From a virus: a stretch of DNA of 63,708 nucleotides. The stretch spans positions 1-63,708 of the IMG/VR virus record IMGVR_UViG_3300034418_012563; one strand, written 5' to 3'. The position numbers and the translations under genes were made by a program. The notes under the pieces were generated by a model. That model did no database searches. It saw only the letters and a list, made by a program, of their open reading frames with translations, and was not told the DNA's origin. Positions 62,501-63,708 of this stretch are shown piece by piece (within the stretch, counting starts at the first letter, position 1; every line of letters starts with the position of its first letter).

Positions 62501-63708
62501 CCATTTGGTCCTTTCTCACATGCTGGCAAATCGTCATACGTATAACCAGGTGTTGATGAAGTTCTCCAAGCCAAATTTTCCAAAGATAACATATATTTCT
62601 TGGCATGTTTTCCGATTTCATCACCTTCAATAATATTAGTACTATCTGTGCCTCTATTTGGTGCAATATTAAGATTATATGTGTTATCTAAAACAGAATA
62701 ACTAAACTTTCTAATGTTACCTTCCGTTTTTTGTAAATTAAGCATTTTTGAATATGGTATGTCTTTGGTGAAAACTCGGGCATATTCTTCCCCCACAATA
62801 ATACCATCAGACTGATTTACATAACGAACAACTTGAGATCCCTTTGTGATCTTTCTAATACCATCGTGAAATATTTTGGACACCTGATCAATTGCGTTAC
62901 CAACGTGTTGCAATTTTTTATCACCTTGCAATCCCGCAGCTGAATTAACCAACCTCTGAGTATTATCCAATATGGTTCCACTTGCAAATGATTGATCAGT
63001 TGATCTTGTTGAATCAAAATTTGTGTCCAAATTGCTTGATGATGATTGATAACCACTCGGACCTTCCACAATACCAATAGGGGACTCACTGTTAACCCAA
63101 CTTAATCCTGATTGTAAGTTACCACCATCGGCATAATTCAGAGCGTTTAAACCGAATTTAAATTGATTTGCGGTCGTTCCGTTGTTACCCGATTCCAATG
63201 TGGTTGCCATTATACCATAACCTCTAACCGCAGTGTTATAAGGTTGATTGAACTTATCCAACGGCAATTCATTTTGAGGTGCAACCAAATCACCAATATC
63301 TACATTTCTATCACCCAAATAATATAACCCCTGAGGTGCATTTAAATTGGGGTTACTTAAGAAATTAAATCTATAATCAGGGGTATACTGGTTTTGTTTT
63401 AAATTTCTAAATAACTGATCACGAGTAGCCTTACCTGTGTTTGCAATCCAAACATCCATCGGTGTTTTTTCAGTTTGCAATTTACCTCTACTATTTAAAC
63501 CAATTTCCGTTAATACCTGATTAAAAATTGATTTTTTATTATCATTTGAAAAATAATCACCAGGTATCCAAGAAAAAGGTGAATATACATCAGTAATACG
63601 ACTGATAAAATCTAATCCCTTACCAACCAAACTATCAGGAACAGAAATATTCCAATTTGGTTCAATAACTTCATTATTACCTGATACAATATTTAATAAA
63701 TCATAAGG
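59536..63708 (-). CDS. Large baseplate protein with OmpA-like domain (5' end cut by window)
   Basis: The frame is open to the right edge. A TTG at 63630 could be called as a start, but 26 further in-frame codons (PYDLLNIVSG...) run to base 63708 without a stop, so the true start is probably outside. Over 1390 residues are visible. Around nt 62400-62310 the FLGRPEPVYTYQNTDRNG segment resembles hub/tube-adaptor proteins; around nt 61500-61900 an OmpA-like domain is visible (VKITIQGNTSALGSQTYND, then LAKRRINTIKNYI); around nt 61080-60870, PPICVLRIGDFYHTKIAINQ and ASVTLSFYFIGGSGLK resemble afp7/Pvc7-type LysM adaptors. OmpA-like domains bind peptidoglycan in bacteria, so this one may contact the cell wall during injection. 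It heads the baseplate operon visible here. Confidence 0.8.
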   Translation of the reverse strand, partial: PYDLLNIVSGNNEVIEPNWNISVPDSLVGKGLDFISRITDVYSPFSWIPGDYFSNDNKKSIFNQVLTEIGLNSRGKLQTEKTPMDVWIANTGKATRDQLFRNLKQNQYTPDYRFNFLSNPNLNAPQGLYYLGDRNVDIGDLVAPQNELPLDKFNQPYNTAVRGYGIMATTLESGNNGTTANQFKFGLNALNYADGGNLQSGLSWVNSESPIGIVEGPSGYQSSSSNLDTNFDSTRSTDQSFASGTILDNTQRLVNSAAGLQGDKKLQHVGNAIDQVSKIFHDGIRKITKGSQVVRYVNQSDGIIVGEEYARVFTKDIPYSKMLNLQKTEGNIRKFSYSVLDNTYNLNIAPNRGTDSTNIIEGDEIGKHAKKYMLSLENLAWRTSSTPGYTYDDLPACEKGPNGGRVMWFAPYDLSFDENSSVQWNSNSFLGRPEPVYTYQNTDRNGSLRFKIVVDHPSILNAIADKELKNINTIERVNGVIESFLAGARTYDIYELATRFPQFTYSDIYNIVTKTQDISVYQGAEKEVNPQEPADNSPVVADNTNVPQITTEDYSFNFYFDNDEPGPNDANVTTSTENYQDLLLAYISQKSTYISNADASEQQSVNTFFDQNIETISSNLSSLTQKIGDALVQGSEVKITIQGNTSALGSQTYNDSLAKRRINTIKNYITSFQVEDKQIGEYLNDLLTFDEQVNAEGQIDGYDCSQTGNEIYTVRAMACRSAFIRAITVSQPLLDTQIVEDENSELKVPEVQNEETSEKSINGKTKIPQQTSSLEFRQDVSKIVVRKLLTECDYFQQVQAETPLVFDSMREKLKYFHPAFHSTTPEGLNGRLTFLQQCLRPGETIPIISEDGEIKREVAKNTAFGAPPICVLRIGDFYHTKIAINQLSIQYEPLLDINPEGIGVQPMIASVTLSFYFIGGSGLKEPIQQLQNALSFNYYANTEMYDERAESTENRDDINKQVQEAIQNETEFGLQNNVTNQGQENQTTIGVIQNENLITVGSNETLSGETSYKEISNQLIDDSKNYVNNIVSTIQTISDRYSVDGLKYYTAERNYTTGLILGYFGSGSYYTGTTQGLDIFGKSKGLQDRIETLYSQTINDVNNETGPLFKNIGNQNFRNRDKKKYVNNIINLIQNTKQEYLAEYDKLNTDLVNNQLNLIQTVDKLNFILTNSDGYANRKNTAFIYELTATTEVSDTSNNPTPTNTYQELENDISKVGTDLQSFYDLIFASNVLMDPTKPYNDTSYDFSGLNTLLGLGAVDIRLANILYYNVINNTNKVIEDLLAGGLQAIPEWNSYVTKLVKTNSNSLYRYYNTLKNWGESKVARFNLESIVEKFEDEYKPYDRDKERKFNYIKTPSSLTDQTKKGFFDQIYSTKNSGNSQTFNGKKSFN

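Overview
The window is a contiguous piece of a large, AT-rich tailed-phage genome. Every gene I can support lies on the minus strand, so transcription runs from the right end (63708) to the left (1). The replication genes and baseplate core resemble those of contractile-tailed, T4-like phages: a gp32-type ssDNA-binding protein, a UvsX/RecA recombinase, an RNase H/FEN-type exonuclease, a DnaB/gp41-type helicase, and gp25-, gp6- and gp53-like baseplate wedge proteins. Several independent signs point to a Bacteroidota (Flavobacteria-like) host. One fiber protein carries SprB-type adhesin repeats. Two fibers end in the 'L-E-x-A-S-T...PRMT' segment common in Bacteroidota. The ribonucleotide reductase small subunit has an N-terminal ATP-cone, an arrangement described in Leeuwenhoekiella. 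Many start codons follow A-rich leaders rather than Shine-Dalgarno sequences. The host call is inference from these features.

Layout in transcription order. (1) 63708-52744: three baseplate/tail structural genes: a giant protein with an OmpA-like domain that is cut by the right edge, a gp53-like wedge protein, and a 2160-residue hub-like protein. (2) 52693-48341: two small unknown genes, then gp32, uvsX, an exonuclease and an unknown gene. (3) 48299-43891: helicase, nrdB and nrdA, followed by a clear terminator. (4) 43760-28861: baseplate genes (gp25, gp6, a 1668-residue wedge-like protein, several unknown structural proteins, one with a PKD-like motif, and a protein with a P2-I-like segment). 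(5) 28858-1: about 29 kb, nearly half the window, devoted to fibers and adhesins: a SprB-repeat protein, a TPT-repeat protein, four modular beta-rich fibers, a 2880-residue protein made mostly of about 860 Gly-(Thr/Ser)-Ser triplets, a small coiled-coil protein, two paralogous 540-residue proteins that may be beta-propellers, and a second Gly-Thr-Ser fiber with a YadA-like head that runs off the left edge.

Genes are tightly packed, often overlapping by 1 to 14 bases, and no non-coding stretch exceeds 300 bases. Few regulatory signals are visible: four terminator-type hairpins and three TATAAATA boxes matching the T4 late-promoter consensus. I saw no tRNA, integrase, insertion sequence or CRISPR array. 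The most unusual part is the adhesion region. It combines at least four kinds of repeat architecture with N- and C-terminal modules exchanged between neighbouring genes, and it includes repeats of a family known from Bacteroidota gliding adhesins.
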